Assembly (NCBI GenBank): GCA_927910885.1
Contig: CAKMOD010000126.1
Span: 1 to 15,913, forward strand
Length of the DNA stretch: 15,913 bases
Source of the DNA: an uncultured Prevotella sp.
GTDB lineage: Bacteria; Bacteroidota; Bacteroidia; Bacteroidales; Bacteroidaceae
Direction of reading: 5' to 3'
This document shows positions 7,213 through 15,687 of this stretch, piece by piece. The translations under genes and the position numbers were made by a program. The notes below the pieces were generated by a model, which searched no databases, had not been told where the DNA came from, and saw nothing but the letters and a program-made list of their open reading frames with translations. Position 1 is the first letter of the stretch, and the number at the start of each line of letters is the position of its first letter.

Positions 7213-8742
7213 TTATCTGATAGGCTCATTACGCTCCCTCGGATTAGGAGCCAGACCACGCTGGATAGCCTCAGCAGGTATCTGTAGAACCTTGCGAGGG
7301 TCATCTTTCTCCAATGGGAAGTAGTATGAACTCTTTGACGAACGTTTCACAGCCAAATGGAAACGGCGGATATCAAACCAGCGAAGACCTTCCTGATAGA
7401 ATTCCTTACGACGGAAGTCGAGAAAGAGCTTTACCATTGCCAGCTGCTTTAACGTCAAGCCATAGAACGGTGTGTAGATATTATAGTTGTTGCTGTTGGT
7501 TGATGTATAAACAGCACGTTCGATAGAAGGGAAGAAGCCAAACTTACCCTGCATATACTGCAGGTAATCATCGATAGCACGATTATACTCCTTGAGCATT
7601 GCATACGCCTCCATGCGGTTTAGAAGTACCTCATCAACAGTGAAGAGCACATTGGTCACATAAAGACCACGAGGCTTTGAACCTATACTCTCTACATTAG
7701 AAAGCTCATCAAACTTAGCCAGATAGCGACCTGTCGTTACTGGGGCAGGTGATGCGGTGAAGATATAAGTACCGATGAAGTTCATCTTCTCATAGTCACG
7801 TGCACCTTCGATTCCTGTTTGTGTAAAGACCTTGTCAACGGTTCCGATCGTCGGACCATATTTCTCTGTAGGTAATGTGCGAGCCAAACGTGACTCGGTT
7901 GTTGTCATTAGCAGGTTAGCTGGCTCATCAGTAGCATTATAACGACGAAAGAGATTCTTATGATTAAACTCATACTCGTTAGCATACTGTCGCCATGGAC
8001 GAAGCTGCTGTTTAGGGTCACCGCCCAAAACATAATCAGCATAGGCAACCACTGACTTCCAATCACCCTTCATTAAGTAGAAACGGGAAGCAAAGGCGTA
8101 GGCAGCCTTCTTGTTGAAATGGAACTTCGGATGTTTATAGTACTTATCTGAAACAAGGGTGATACCCAACTTCAAATCCTTCTCTATCTGATCATAGACC
8201 TCGCTGACAGTCCCACGCTCATAGTCGACAAGGGCGTGCTTCTCAGGCTTTGTGATATAAGGAATACCCATGTCGGTAGCCTTTCCACCATAAGGTTCTG
8301 CCCAGATGTTGACGAGCATAAAATGGAGATAGGCTCTCAGTAAGAAGGCCTCACCATATAATGCCTTCACGCGGTCGGTCTTAGGATAACGGCTGAGCAG
8401 TTCGAGTGCCTTGTTTGCTTGTGCAATACCTTTGTAGCAAGCATTCCAGTAGTTCAGTGGTGTGTCAAGGTCTTCTTGGTCATAATCCTCCCAGAAGAAC
8501 ATTGACTCATTCAGTTGTGAGTGGATACCGTTTGCACGTTCCTCCACATTATCTGTACGTGGTTCGAGGAAGGGGATATAGCTTGCTTCGGGATAAGCAC
8601 CCGTAAGGAGTTCGGCAATCTTCTCCTCAGTATCAATCTCTACATCGAGTTCCGAGTCGGGACTCTTGTCGAGGTAGTTATTACAGCCGCTGAAAAGGAA
8701 GGTAGCCGCTGCAAACAGTAGTAAATATATCTTTGTACTCAT
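7213..8742 (-). CDS. SusD/RagB-family surface lipoprotein
   Basis: A 509-residue lipoprotein, within the normal 450-600 range for SusD/RagB. Signal peptide with lipobox LFSGC, Cys20, then NNYLDKSPDSE, the usual start of mature SusD proteins. Helical TPR-like segments include YWNACYKGIAQAN (98-110) and GEAFLLRAYLHF (130-141), the family's core signature, and the C-terminal signature RRKEFYQEGLRWFDIRR lies at 444-460. SusD proteins form a lid over their cognate SusC barrel and capture substrate. The gene begins 11 bp after susC, as for a bona fide pair. The ligand cannot be read from sequence; no glycan-degrading enzyme is encoded nearby, which argues against an ordinary polysaccharide utilisation locus. 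Confidence 0.95.
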   Translation of the reverse strand: MSTKIYLLLFAAATFLFSGCNNYLDKSPDSELDVEIDTEEKIAELLTGAYPEASYIPFLEPRTDNVEERANGIHSQLNESMFFWEDYDQEDLDTPLNYWNACYKGIAQANKALELLSRYPKTDRVKALYGEAFLLRAYLHFMLVNIWAEPYGGKATDMGIPYITKPEKHALVDYERGTVSEVYDQIEKDLKLGITLVSDKYYKHPKFHFNKKAAYAFASRFYLMKGDWKSVVAYADYVLGGDPKQQLRPWRQYANEYEFNHKNLFRRYNATDEPANLLMTTTESRLARTLPTEKYGPTIGTVDKVFTQTGIEGARDYEKMNFIGTYIFTASPAPVTTGRYLAKFDELSNVESIGSKPRGLYVTNVLFTVDEVLLNRMEAYAMLKEYNRAIDDYLQYMQGKFGFFPSIERAVYTSTNSNNYNIYTPFYGLTLKQLAMVKLFLDFRRKEFYQEGLRWFDIRRFHLAVKRSSKSSYYFPLEKDDPRKVLQIPAEAIQRGLAPNPRERNEPIR

Positions 8743-8753
8743 ATTTTGTCTTG

Positions 8754-11700
8754 TTAGAAACCAACGTTCAATGTTACTGTGTACTGTTTTGGTGTAGGCA
8801 TTGACACACCACCTGACTTATAATACTCTGGGTCCTGTCCTTTGAGTTTCTTGTCTGAGTAAATCAGGAAAGGATTTGTCAGATTCAGGTTTAAATTCAT
8901 TGAGTGGAGACGTATCTTCTTAAGGAAATTTTCTGGAACGGTATACGCCAAAGAGATATTCTTCATGCGTACGAAACTACCGTCAGCTACGCGCTGCTGC
9001 GAATAGTCGTATGTATTGTAGGCACGCTCGATATTCTCCTTACCCACAGCCGCAATAAGTTCCTGAGAAGGGAGTACAGGGACATCGGTCTTGTACTCAT
9101 CACCAGGGTTGAGCCAGCGGTTATAGTAAGACTTAGAGAAGATATTCAAGTCTGCAAACTCAGGGTCGAAGGTAGGGTTTAGACGAATCTTGTTACCTGC
9201 CTGCACTGTGAGGAAGAAAGATAGCTCCCAATTCTTGTACTTCAGTGTATTGGACAGACCACCTATGACACGTGGCTCGATAGGGCCGTGATAGATAAGA
9301 TAGGACTTAGCATACTGTGCATCAAGGAAGTCGGCACCGGCAATCTTTGAGAGTTCGCTCTGATTGCTTGGATAGCGTCCAAAGTCGAATGTTGGAAGTC
9401 CCTGATTGTTTAGTCCTTGGAAGTTGAAAGAAAAGAGCGAACCACGAGGATAGTCCACGATGTTGCCTCTACCTCTTCCTGCTACCATGTCAAAGGCATT
9501 AGGACTATTGAGAAGACGCGTAATCTTCTGATCCATTGCACTCACCGTGAGACTGGTTGACCATTTGAAGTCCTCAGTGATGATGTTCTTTGTATGAATA
9601 CCCAACTCTATACCTCTTGTACGCATATCACCAAAGTTGGCATACTTATAATACTGACCGCCAACACCAGATGTACGGACAAGATCGATAAGGTCGAAGG
9701 TATTACGCTGATAGATATCCAGTGTTGTACTGATACGGTTGTCGAAGAGCCCTAACTCAGCACCGATGTTCAGTTCGTACATCTTTTCCCACGTAAGGTC
9801 ACGATTCTCAAGATGCAGAATGTTGAATTTGCTCTCTCTGTCGTCTAAGGAATGACGGTTCACAATACCGCTTTTATAGATAGCATTGGCATTGATAGCC
9901 TCTTCGTTCATCTTCGCTGTAAGACCATAGCTGACACGCAGGGCAAGACGGGAAATGGTCTTATTCTCCTTCATGAAGTCTTCCTGATCTATGTTCCACT
10001 TTCCTCCGACATTCCAAGTAGGTAGCCACAGGGCACGTGCACCCTTGCCCGAAGTGTTAGAACCCTCGACATTGAGAACGGTATTGAATACATACTTACC
10101 AGCATAACCGTAAGTACCGTTGAAAGAGAAGGTAATACCACGGTCGGTACGCTTATGCAGATTGAAATAATCACTTCCCTCGTTAACCAGTTTGTTGAAG
10201 ATTAAGGGGTCTGTATAAACCTGATTACCGCGGTCATACTGTATTCCATAGCCTTGGAAAGGATTGGTTGTGCGAACTGCCGAACGGAACTCTGAGAAAG
10301 CGAAGGCTTTTAGGTCGTGCTCACTGATACGCTTGTCGAAGTCGAAGGCAAGACGGGCAAGGAAGCTCTTGAGTGTAGCCTCTGTCTTGTTATAGATACC
10401 GCCATTAGGTAGACCTACCTTTGGCTGTAGTTGCGGATTGTCTTTGTCGTGCACCAGATAGATATTCTGCTGTGCAACAAAGGGATTCTCATTGGCTCTA
10501 AAAGCCTGTACAAGGTTAGAACCTTCATGCACCTCATGACTCGTACTGGTGTGTGCGTGGCGAGTTGAGAGCAAGGTCTTGATAGCAAGATTATTGTTGA
10601 GCCTATACGTAGCTTCACCTTGTATCTTGAAATCGAGCACGTCAATATTCATCTTATTATTGGCGTATTCATTGAAGATATTGAATGGTGCCCAGTTGTT
10701 GCGGTAGTAAGATAGACTTCCATCCTCATTATAAGGACTGAGGGTACGGCTTGTACCGAGAGAATATGAGAATGGATTGATATCGAAGTCGCGTTCAAAA
10801 ACACCTATGGTACTATTTTTGCGCTGTGGCATTGTTCCTGGTGCCTTCTGCGAACGGATGTTACCTTGTACGCTAAGGGTTGTTGTCAGCTTATCGTTGA
10901 TATAGAAGGTGTTTTTCAGATTGGCTGTAAGACGGCTCACCTTATCGGCAATGGTCCACCCAGCATCATGGTAGTAACCGATAGATGCGTAGGTTGCGGA
11001 GTTCTTGCCACCGCCAGAGAGTGTAATGGCGTGGTTGGTGACTGGGTTCAGCGTGAATAGGAGGTTGAACCAATCGGTATTAGCATACTCACGCTGGCGG
11101 AGGAAGTCGAGTCTTGCCTCTGGAGTATTCGGTAGATAGTATTCGCCAGTAGCTGGATTGATAGTGCTCACTGCCTTATACAACTGATAGAAGATACCGC
11201 TGCGACGACCATAAAGCGAATTACTGATACCGAAATAGCCCTTGTCGTTCATTTCCTGATAGAGCGACATGGTTTCCTGCGAGTTGAGCAGGTCAAAACT
11301 GCTGTAGCGAGGTCTCATTCGGATGGTATTCTCTGTGGAATAGGTTACGCGCATCGGACTGTCCCTGCGGCCCGTTTTCGTAGTGATGACAATCACACCA
11401 TTTAGTGCACGGGCGCCATAGACAGATGTGGCTGAAGCATCCTTCAGTACCTGAATATCTTGGATATCTGCTGGATTAAGACCTGATACAGCCGAACTGA
11501 TGAGCGTGACAGCATCACCAGAAGCCAACTGGTCAAGGCTGAGGTGTACAAGGTCTTCATACACCGCACCATCAATAACCCACAGCGGTTGTACGTTACC
11601 GATGATAGATGCACCACCACGGATGTTGATACGAGGTGCAGAACCGAACGTTCCAGAGATATTTTGAACCGATAAGCCCGGCACGCGACCTTCGAGCATA

Positions 11701-12131
11701 CGCGAAACATCTGCGATACCCTCAAGTTTGATGTCATCCATCTTTACTGAGGTTGCTGCACCAGTATAGACACGGTTACGGATATTCTGATAACCTGTCA
11801 CAACGACCTCGTCAATCTGACGACTGTCACTTTTTAGTATGATATTTAGAGTGTGACCGTTTGTAACTTTTACGCTCTTGCTGACCATTCCGACATAGCT
11901 TGCCTGTATTGTTTGGCCAGCTGAAGCCTTGATGGTGAAGTTGCCATCTACGTCCGTAACGGCTTTCACCTTCGTCTCCAACACCTGTATGTAAGCACCG
12001 ATGAGGGCTTCTCCCTGTTCGTCCTTCACCATTCCCGAAACCGTGCCTGCTGTCTGTGCAGCAGCGGTAAGGACAGTGAAGAGGAAGAAGACTACTGTTA
12101 GTATTCTATTTAATTTTATAAGTCTGTACAT
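8754..12131 (-). CDS. SusC/RagA-family TonB-linked outer-membrane protein
   Basis: An 1125-residue TonB-dependent transporter, a typical SusC length. Signal peptide about 1-26. Residues about 28-100 form the carboxypeptidase-regulatory-like N-terminal extension (GTVSGMVKDEQGEALIGAYI...TDVDGNFTIKA). A TonB-box-like segment QIDEVVVTGY is at about 105-114, the plug at about 115-255 (RMLEGRVPGLSV, INIRGGASI, VLKDASATSVYGARALNGVI), then the long beta-barrel ending in QYTVTLNVGF with a terminal aromatic residue. There is no STN signalling domain, and no sigma/anti-sigma pair in the window, so regulation is not of the SusC-FecR type. It pairs with the SusD gene that follows 11 bp later, and the FecA-like receptor gene ends 57 bp before it. 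Import of a ligand larger than about 600 Da into the periplasm is the family role. Confidence 0.96.
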   Translation of the reverse strand: MYRLIKLNRILTVVFFLFTVLTAAAQTAGTVSGMVKDEQGEALIGAYIQVLETKVKAVTDVDGNFTIKASAGQTIQASYVGMVSKSVKVTNGHTLNIILKSDSRQIDEVVVTGYQNIRNRVYTGAATSVKMDDIKLEGIADVSRMLEGRVPGLSVQNISGTFGSAPRINIRGGASIIGNVQPLWVIDGAVYEDLVHLSLDQLASGDAVTLISSAVSGLNPADIQDIQVLKDASATSVYGARALNGVIVITTKTGRRDSPMRVTYSTENTIRMRPRYSSFDLLNSQETMSLYQEMNDKGYFGISNSLYGRRSGIFYQLYKAVSTINPATGEYYLPNTPEARLDFLRQREYANTDWFNLLFTLNPVTNHAITLSGGGKNSATYASIGYYHDAGWTIADKVSRLTANLKNTFYINDKLTTTLSVQGNIRSQKAPGTMPQRKNSTIGVFERDFDINPFSYSLGTSRTLSPYNEDGSLSYYRNNWAPFNIFNEYANNKMNIDVLDFKIQGEATYRLNNNLAIKTLLSTRHAHTSTSHEVHEGSNLVQAFRANENPFVAQQNIYLVHDKDNPQLQPKVGLPNGGIYNKTEATLKSFLARLAFDFDKRISEHDLKAFAFSEFRSAVRTTNPFQGYGIQYDRGNQVYTDPLIFNKLVNEGSDYFNLHKRTDRGITFSFNGTYGYAGKYVFNTVLNVEGSNTSGKGARALWLPTWNVGGKWNIDQEDFMKENKTISRLALRVSYGLTAKMNEEAINANAIYKSGIVNRHSLDDRESKFNILHLENRDLTWEKMYELNIGAELGLFDNRISTTLDIYQRNTFDLIDLVRTSGVGGQYYKYANFGDMRTRGIELGIHTKNIITEDFKWSTSLTVSAMDQKITRLLNSPNAFDMVAGRGRGNIVDYPRGSLFSFNFQGLNNQGLPTFDFGRYPSNQSELSKIAGADFLDAQYAKSYLIYHGPIEPRVIGGLSNTLKYKNWELSFFLTVQAGNKIRLNPTFDPEFADLNIFSKSYYNRWLNPGDEYKTDVPVLPSQELIAAVGKENIERAYNTYDYSQQRVADGSFVRMKNISLAYTVPENFLKKIRLHSMNLNLNLTNPFLIYSDKKLKGQDPEYYKSGGVSMPTPKQYTVTLNVGF

Positions 12132-12188
12132 TACTGTTTTATAATGATGATTCTGTTTTATTCTATCTATTATGGTTTGCCTGCTGCC

Positions 12189-14444
12189 TTACAGTTTCAA
12201 TTGCAGACCGCCATAGATGCCAAAAGGATGACCAGCACGCAGTCCTGATGGATGACGTGAAACGAGATATTTCTTGTTAGTCAGGTTGATGGCATTTAGC
12301 GTCAGTGTTAACTTTTTACTTACGTGCCCTTTCACTGTAGCATCTAAGATGAGGTGTGTAGGAATCTTCTCACGCTCTGCTATACGTCCGTGTCCTGGTG
12401 CGGTACGCATATCGCCATTGTAGCGTACACCAAGGTTGGCCTCTACTAACTTATGCTCCAGACCTATCTGCGCATTGAAGGCGTGCTTATATATATAAGG
12501 TATCTCGTCGCCATAGACTACCGAACCCCAAGCTGAACTAACAAAGTCGTTCTTCATCTTGGTATTTGTGTAGGTGTAGGAGAGTTGGATAGGCAACTGG
12601 AATCCCAGATGGCGTGGCAGTGGGTGATAGGCACACAGAAGTTCCAGACCATTTACCATTGCCTTGCCCACATTGAACTGTTCAAGTGTTCCCTGACCGC
12701 CCTGTGCGGCAAGGTCACTACCTAACATATTTGAATAGTTGTTGACAAAGGCTATTGCCTCACAACGAAGTTTCTTCGTTGTAAAGCGTAGTCCCGACTC
12801 GATGTTCACGCTGCTCTCTGCTTTCTGGTCAAGCGTTGCACTTGGTGGTGCAAAACCTTTATGGATACCACCGATGAGCGAGAGCTCTGGCAGTAGCTTG
12901 ATATTGAAGCCCGCACCTGGAAGGAGCGCGCGTGCATGGTTAGGTGTCTCGATGCGCACCATACCTGTGCGGCGGAGGTCTGATGTGGTGTAGTTGCGGT
13001 TTAGTAGTTCTACGTCTTCATAGCGCATACCCACATTGAAGGTGACAATACCCTTCGACCATTTTCCCATCCAGTAGCCCGAGAAGGCGTGTGCCGTAGT
13101 GATACGGTTCGATTGGCTGCCTGGCAGACCTGCAAGGAAGAGGCTCATTTTACCATCCTGCATAGCATAGGCATCGTCATGCTGGAAACGGTCTTCGCTG
13201 TCGGTATGATAGCGCAGTCCCATCTCGGCTGTCAAGTAGCCACCCCACAGCATTGTGCGGTATTCAGCCTTCGACTGTACACCGCGCGAATGGTACACAC
13301 GGTTGTTGGCACGCAACATCAGTGCTTCACCGACATAGTCTTTCTTACCTGTAACGATGTCGAAGTAGTCCTGATTAGTCTCAGGGTCAGCTAATACATC
13401 AGATATAGAACGACGCTCAGCCTTGGTAATACCTGCTCGAACCTCGTTGAGTTTATACCAGTTACGGAAGAAATAGTTATAATATAGATTGGTTGTTATC
13501 TTCAATTTATTACCCGATTCAATCAGATAGGTTGCTACCCATTGTGTGTGACGGGTTTTAAGGTTGTCTTTCTGTGCACCAGCATAACGGAAGTAAGGGC
13601 GATGTGCGAAATCGCTTTCTGATAGTCCCAGATAGGTTTCGTCTGAAGTCTCATTGGCAAAGCCGAACTTTAGTTCGAGCAGGTGGTTTATACCTTCATC
13701 TTTATTCGTACGTACCAAGAATTTTGCAATAAGGTCGTTACGCTTGAAGCCTGTACGCTCATTTGGCTCGTCTTTGCGGAATCCGTCAGACTGATAGCGC
13801 AGATACTCTACAAGGAATCCTGTATGCTTAAAGCCGTTACCAATACTTACATACGACTTCAGTGTGTTATAGCTGCCGTAGGAGGTGTTCAAGCGGGCTG
13901 TAAACTTCGAAGGTACTGGCGTAGACACCATGTTAATGGCACCACCCGTGGTAAACGGACCGTACTGCACCTGACTACTTCCCTTTAGTACCTCGATGGC
14001 ATACATACGTCCAGCATTTGGGAAATAGTAAGCGGCAGGAGCTGAGTAAGGTGCAGGCGCAGCTAACACACCATCCTCCATCAGTGAGATGCGCTCGCTT
14101 CGCTCAGCCTTTGTACCACGCAAACTGATATTTGGTCGTAGACCGTAACCATCTTCTTCATACACGTTCACACCGGGAACGCTCTTGAGCATACGGTTGA
14201 TATCCGTATAGCCGAATTTCAGAATCTCTGCTGGAGAAATATAATAAGCTGAACCGGTACGGTTGCTGGCTTCAAACTTACTACCCAACATCTGATTTGA
14301 ACTTACTACTACCTCCGTCAGTTTATGAACCGAATCTGTCAGTATGCTCTTTGGTCTGGACAGGCTGTCTTGTGAGTTCTGGGCATACCCACTGGCTGTT
14401 GTCAGTGCGAGGAGCAGAGGCAGCATCTTCATTCTATAATGCAT
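12189..14444 (-). CDS. FecA-like TonB-dependent receptor
   Basis: A 751-residue outer-membrane receptor. Signal peptide MHYRMKMLPLLLALTTASGYA, with Met5 and Met7 as alternative starts. A TonB-box-like KLTEVVVSS is at 41-49; there is neither a carboxypeptidase-like extension nor an STN domain. The plug (about 50-178) contains SVPGVNVYEEDGYGLRPNI, SLRGTKAERSERISLMEDGV, APAPYSAPAAYYFP and SSQVQYGPFTTGGAINMVS, which closely resemble the plug of Fe(III)-dicitrate-type receptors (FecA and relatives). The barrel ends in GGLQLKL after a NLTNKKYLVSRHPSG segment common to this group. The substrate is probably an iron chelate or another metal complex; exact substrate unknown. It is the first gene of the cluster, with a clear Bacteroidota promoter about 135 bp upstream. 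I see no Fur-box-like palindrome in the leader. Confidence 0.9.
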   Translation of the reverse strand: MHYRMKMLPLLLALTTASGYAQNSQDSLSRPKSILTDSVHKLTEVVVSSNQMLGSKFEASNRTGSAYYISPAEILKFGYTDINRMLKSVPGVNVYEEDGYGLRPNISLRGTKAERSERISLMEDGVLAAPAPYSAPAAYYFPNAGRMYAIEVLKGSSQVQYGPFTTGGAINMVSTPVPSKFTARLNTSYGSYNTLKSYVSIGNGFKHTGFLVEYLRYQSDGFRKDEPNERTGFKRNDLIAKFLVRTNKDEGINHLLELKFGFANETSDETYLGLSESDFAHRPYFRYAGAQKDNLKTRHTQWVATYLIESGNKLKITTNLYYNYFFRNWYKLNEVRAGITKAERRSISDVLADPETNQDYFDIVTGKKDYVGEALMLRANNRVYHSRGVQSKAEYRTMLWGGYLTAEMGLRYHTDSEDRFQHDDAYAMQDGKMSLFLAGLPGSQSNRITTAHAFSGYWMGKWSKGIVTFNVGMRYEDVELLNRNYTTSDLRRTGMVRIETPNHARALLPGAGFNIKLLPELSLIGGIHKGFAPPSATLDQKAESSVNIESGLRFTTKKLRCEAIAFVNNYSNMLGSDLAAQGGQGTLEQFNVGKAMVNGLELLCAYHPLPRHLGFQLPIQLSYTYTNTKMKNDFVSSAWGSVVYGDEIPYIYKHAFNAQIGLEHKLVEANLGVRYNGDMRTAPGHGRIAEREKIPTHLILDATVKGHVSKKLTLTLNAINLTNKKYLVSRHPSGLRAGHPFGIYGGLQLKL

Positions 14445-14579
14445 AGTGATATTTTTGCCTTACAATGCTTTTTTTTATCCCTTGATATTTCTACATATCT
14501 CAACAGGTTTGTATTCGTTGCTAAGCACGTAAGTCTACTTATTGTTTATAAATATTAATATTGTTTTTTAAATGGAGTG

Positions 14580-14610
14580 CAAAGTTAATAAAACTTATTC
14601 TCCCCAGCAA
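14580..14610 (-). promoter_or_regulatory. Bacteroidota-type promoter for the uptake cluster
   Basis: On the minus strand TTG (14610-14608) is followed by exactly 20 bases and then TAACTTTG (14587-14580), a perfect match to the Bacteroidota primary sigma factor pattern TTG-N19-21-TAnnTTTG. The expected start of transcription is near 14573, leaving a leader of about 130 nt before the FecA-like gene. The leader is AT-rich; I find no recognisable riboswitch in it. Confidence 0.75.
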
Positions 14611-14782
14611 TACTCATTTATGGGTATTCTGATGATTGAAAAGTGTAAAAAGAAAGAGTTTTCGCCCATTCCTCTCATAGAAGATGATGATTTTTCACCT
14701 TTTTTGATTCATAAAACTCAAGCCTCTTTTGGGGTTTATTACTTCAGCAGGTAGGAACTGCAAGTATTTTCTTGTCGGTATC

Positions 14783-14839
14783 TTGTTTGTCTTTGTAACT
14801 TGACGTAGTTCGCTATGCCTGCGTTCCAAAGACAAACAA
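14783..14839. repeat. 13-bp perfect inverted repeat with 31-base spacer
   Basis: TTGTTTGTCTTTG (14783-14795) is repeated inverted as CAAAGACAAACAA (14827-14839). The spacer includes ACTTGACGTAGTTCGC. No T-tract follows, so it is not a terminator. Its position inside gene-free DNA and its symmetry suggest a structured intergenic repeat or remnant of a small mobile element; I have the impression that similar text recurs in Prevotella genomes but cannot verify it. Confidence 0.6.
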
Positions 14840-15097
14840 TCTGCTCGATAATAAAACAAAATATGTTTAGGCTCTGATGACCGATTTGGGCTAAAAACGT
14901 TTATTACCAAAGCTATCAGCAATACATGCACTACACCTCTGTCGCCCTTTGTGCCTTCGGCACCTCTGTGATATTGTCTTTATGCTTTCACCTCCGTATT
15001 CTCCCCTCTCTGTATGTCTTTTATATGTAGAAGACTTACTTTATCACTCCATATTTAGGAAGAAGCAAAATAAACCGAAAAGTCTTTACACTACTGA

Positions 15098-15119
15098 GTA
15101 TTTTTAGTAAGAAAAATAC
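15098..15119. repeat. 8-bp inverted repeat with 6-base loop
   Basis: GTATTTTT (15098-15105) and AAAAATAC (15112-15119) are perfectly complementary around AGTAAG. The fold is AT-rich and not followed by a T-run. It could be a regulator-binding palindrome or part of the larger repeat region that follows; nothing further can be said from sequence. Confidence 0.45.
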
Positions 15120-15193
15120 GTTAAAAATTAAGTTTTCAAGTGGCTTTATAAACACTTAGTAGTCAGTTGCTTACAAGGCAATAAATCTAAAGG

Positions 15194-15284
15194 TGCTTAA
15201 TTGGACTTCAAAAGGGCGTTAGTTAGACCTCAAAAGGGCATCTTTTGCAAGCCAAAAGGGCGTCTTTTCAAAGCCTATTAAGCA
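15194..15284. repeat. 91-bp intergenic element: three 22-bp units bounded by an 8-bp inverted repeat
   Basis: AAAAGGGC occurs at 15210, 15232 and 15254, exactly 22 bp apart. Units two and three (15232-15253 and 15254-15275) agree at 19 of 22 positions, and each contains a small AAAAG/CTTTT palindrome around GGCAT or GGCGT. The array is flanked by TGCTTAAT (15194-15201) and its inverse ATTAAGCA (15277-15284). Such a bounded array in non-coding DNA looks like a dispersed intergenic repeat family. No open frame runs through it. Confidence 0.65.
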
Positions 15285-15332
15285 TCATTGAATTTTAAGA
15301 GGCTGAAAATTATTTATAAACCTATGCGAGTA

Positions 15333-15372
15333 GACAAGTGGATAAGTAAATAAATTGATAAGTTGACAAGTT
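15333..15372. repeat. Tandem 8-mer array (five units)
   Basis: Five consecutive 8-base units are present: GACAAGTG, GATAAGTA, AATAAATT, GATAAGTT, GACAAGTT. The consensus is GAYAAGTN with a degenerate middle unit. It is a small microsatellite-like tract and could vary in copy number between strains. Confidence 0.7.
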
Positions 15373-15467
15373 TATTCTTATAATGACTTGGTGTTCCTCC
15401 TACCCTCGAAGTGAGGTAATGATTTTGCTTATCAGATGTTAAACCCATGTTATTTTGTGTTTTTCTT

Positions 15468-15498
15468 TTGTTTTTATAAAAATATCTTTCTACTTTTG
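15468..15498 (+). promoter_or_regulatory. Bacteroidota-type promoter upstream of tssD
   Basis: TTG (15468-15470) is followed by exactly 20 bases and TACTTTTG (15491-15498), matching TTG-N19-21-TAnnTTTG. Transcription would start near 15505, giving a leader of about 180 nt before the tssD ATG. It is the mirror of the minus-strand promoter about 0.9 kb to the left, so the two transcription units diverge. Confidence 0.7.
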
Positions 15499-15627
15499 GC
15501 ATCGTAAAACAACAGATTGTGAATCTTCCTCTTCTTCCAAGAGCAAGACTGTTTAACAGCCGTACAGAGGGGACTTCAAGAAGTTGTTGAGGTTTTCTCT
15601 TTTTTGTTTCCCTATAATATTAGGAGA

Positions 15628-15659
15628 TGATAAGGGTGCCTTATTAATCATTTTTTTTT
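15628..15659 (+). terminator. Terminator-like hairpin and T-tract in the tssD leader
   Basis: TGATAAGG (15628-15635) pairs with CCTTATTA (15639-15646) around a GTG loop, with one G-T wobble. After four further bases comes a run of nine T's (15651-15659). This is a plausible if AT-rich intrinsic terminator 28 bp before the tssD start codon. It could attenuate tssD or end a short RNA of about 155 nt made from the promoter at 15468-15498. Two other small hairpins lie upstream in the same leader (15529-15543, CTCTT/AAGAG; 15549-15559, CTGTT/AACAG). Confidence 0.45.
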
Positions 15660-15687
15660 CTAACAACTTAAAAAAACTTTTTCAATT

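Larger units (their letters stand above)
14445..15687. other. 1.24-kb intergenic region, no gene supported
   Basis: This lies between the divergent FecA-like and tssD genes. It contains one promoter near each end, a 13-bp inverted repeat (14783-14839), a short GTGCC/GGCAC hairpin (14951-14963), an 8-bp inverted repeat GTATTTTT/AAAAATAC (15098-15119), a 91-bp element with three phased repeats (15194-15284), a tandem 8-mer array (15333-15372) and a terminator-like hairpin (15628-15659). Small open frames here (for instance 14695-14931 minus) have no ribosome-binding or domain support. No tRNA or CRISPR structure is visible. Confidence 0.7.

Noticed and set aside
7213..12131. SusC/SusD pair as the core of a polysaccharide utilisation locus
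   Set aside because: No carbohydrate-active enzyme, sulfatase or hybrid two-component/sigma regulator is encoded in the window, and the neighbours fit a different kind of ligand.
14572..14754. 60-codon plus-strand open frame beginning MECKVNKTYS
   Set aside because: It lies across the strong minus-strand promoter of the uptake cluster and shows no protein-like features.
14695..14931. 78-codon minus-strand open frame in the intergenic region
   Set aside because: No signal, domain or start context. It overlaps a perfect inverted repeat and reads like translated repeat DNA.
14951..14963. GTGCC/GGCAC hairpin as a terminator
   Set aside because: No T-tract follows on either strand and no gene ends nearby.
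15194..15284. The phased repeats as a short CRISPR array
   Set aside because: Units are contiguous without unique spacers, are degenerate, and there are no cas genes.
15314..15502. 62-codon minus-strand open frame
   Set aside because: It covers the tandem 8-mer array and the plus-strand promoter; composition is that of repeat DNA.
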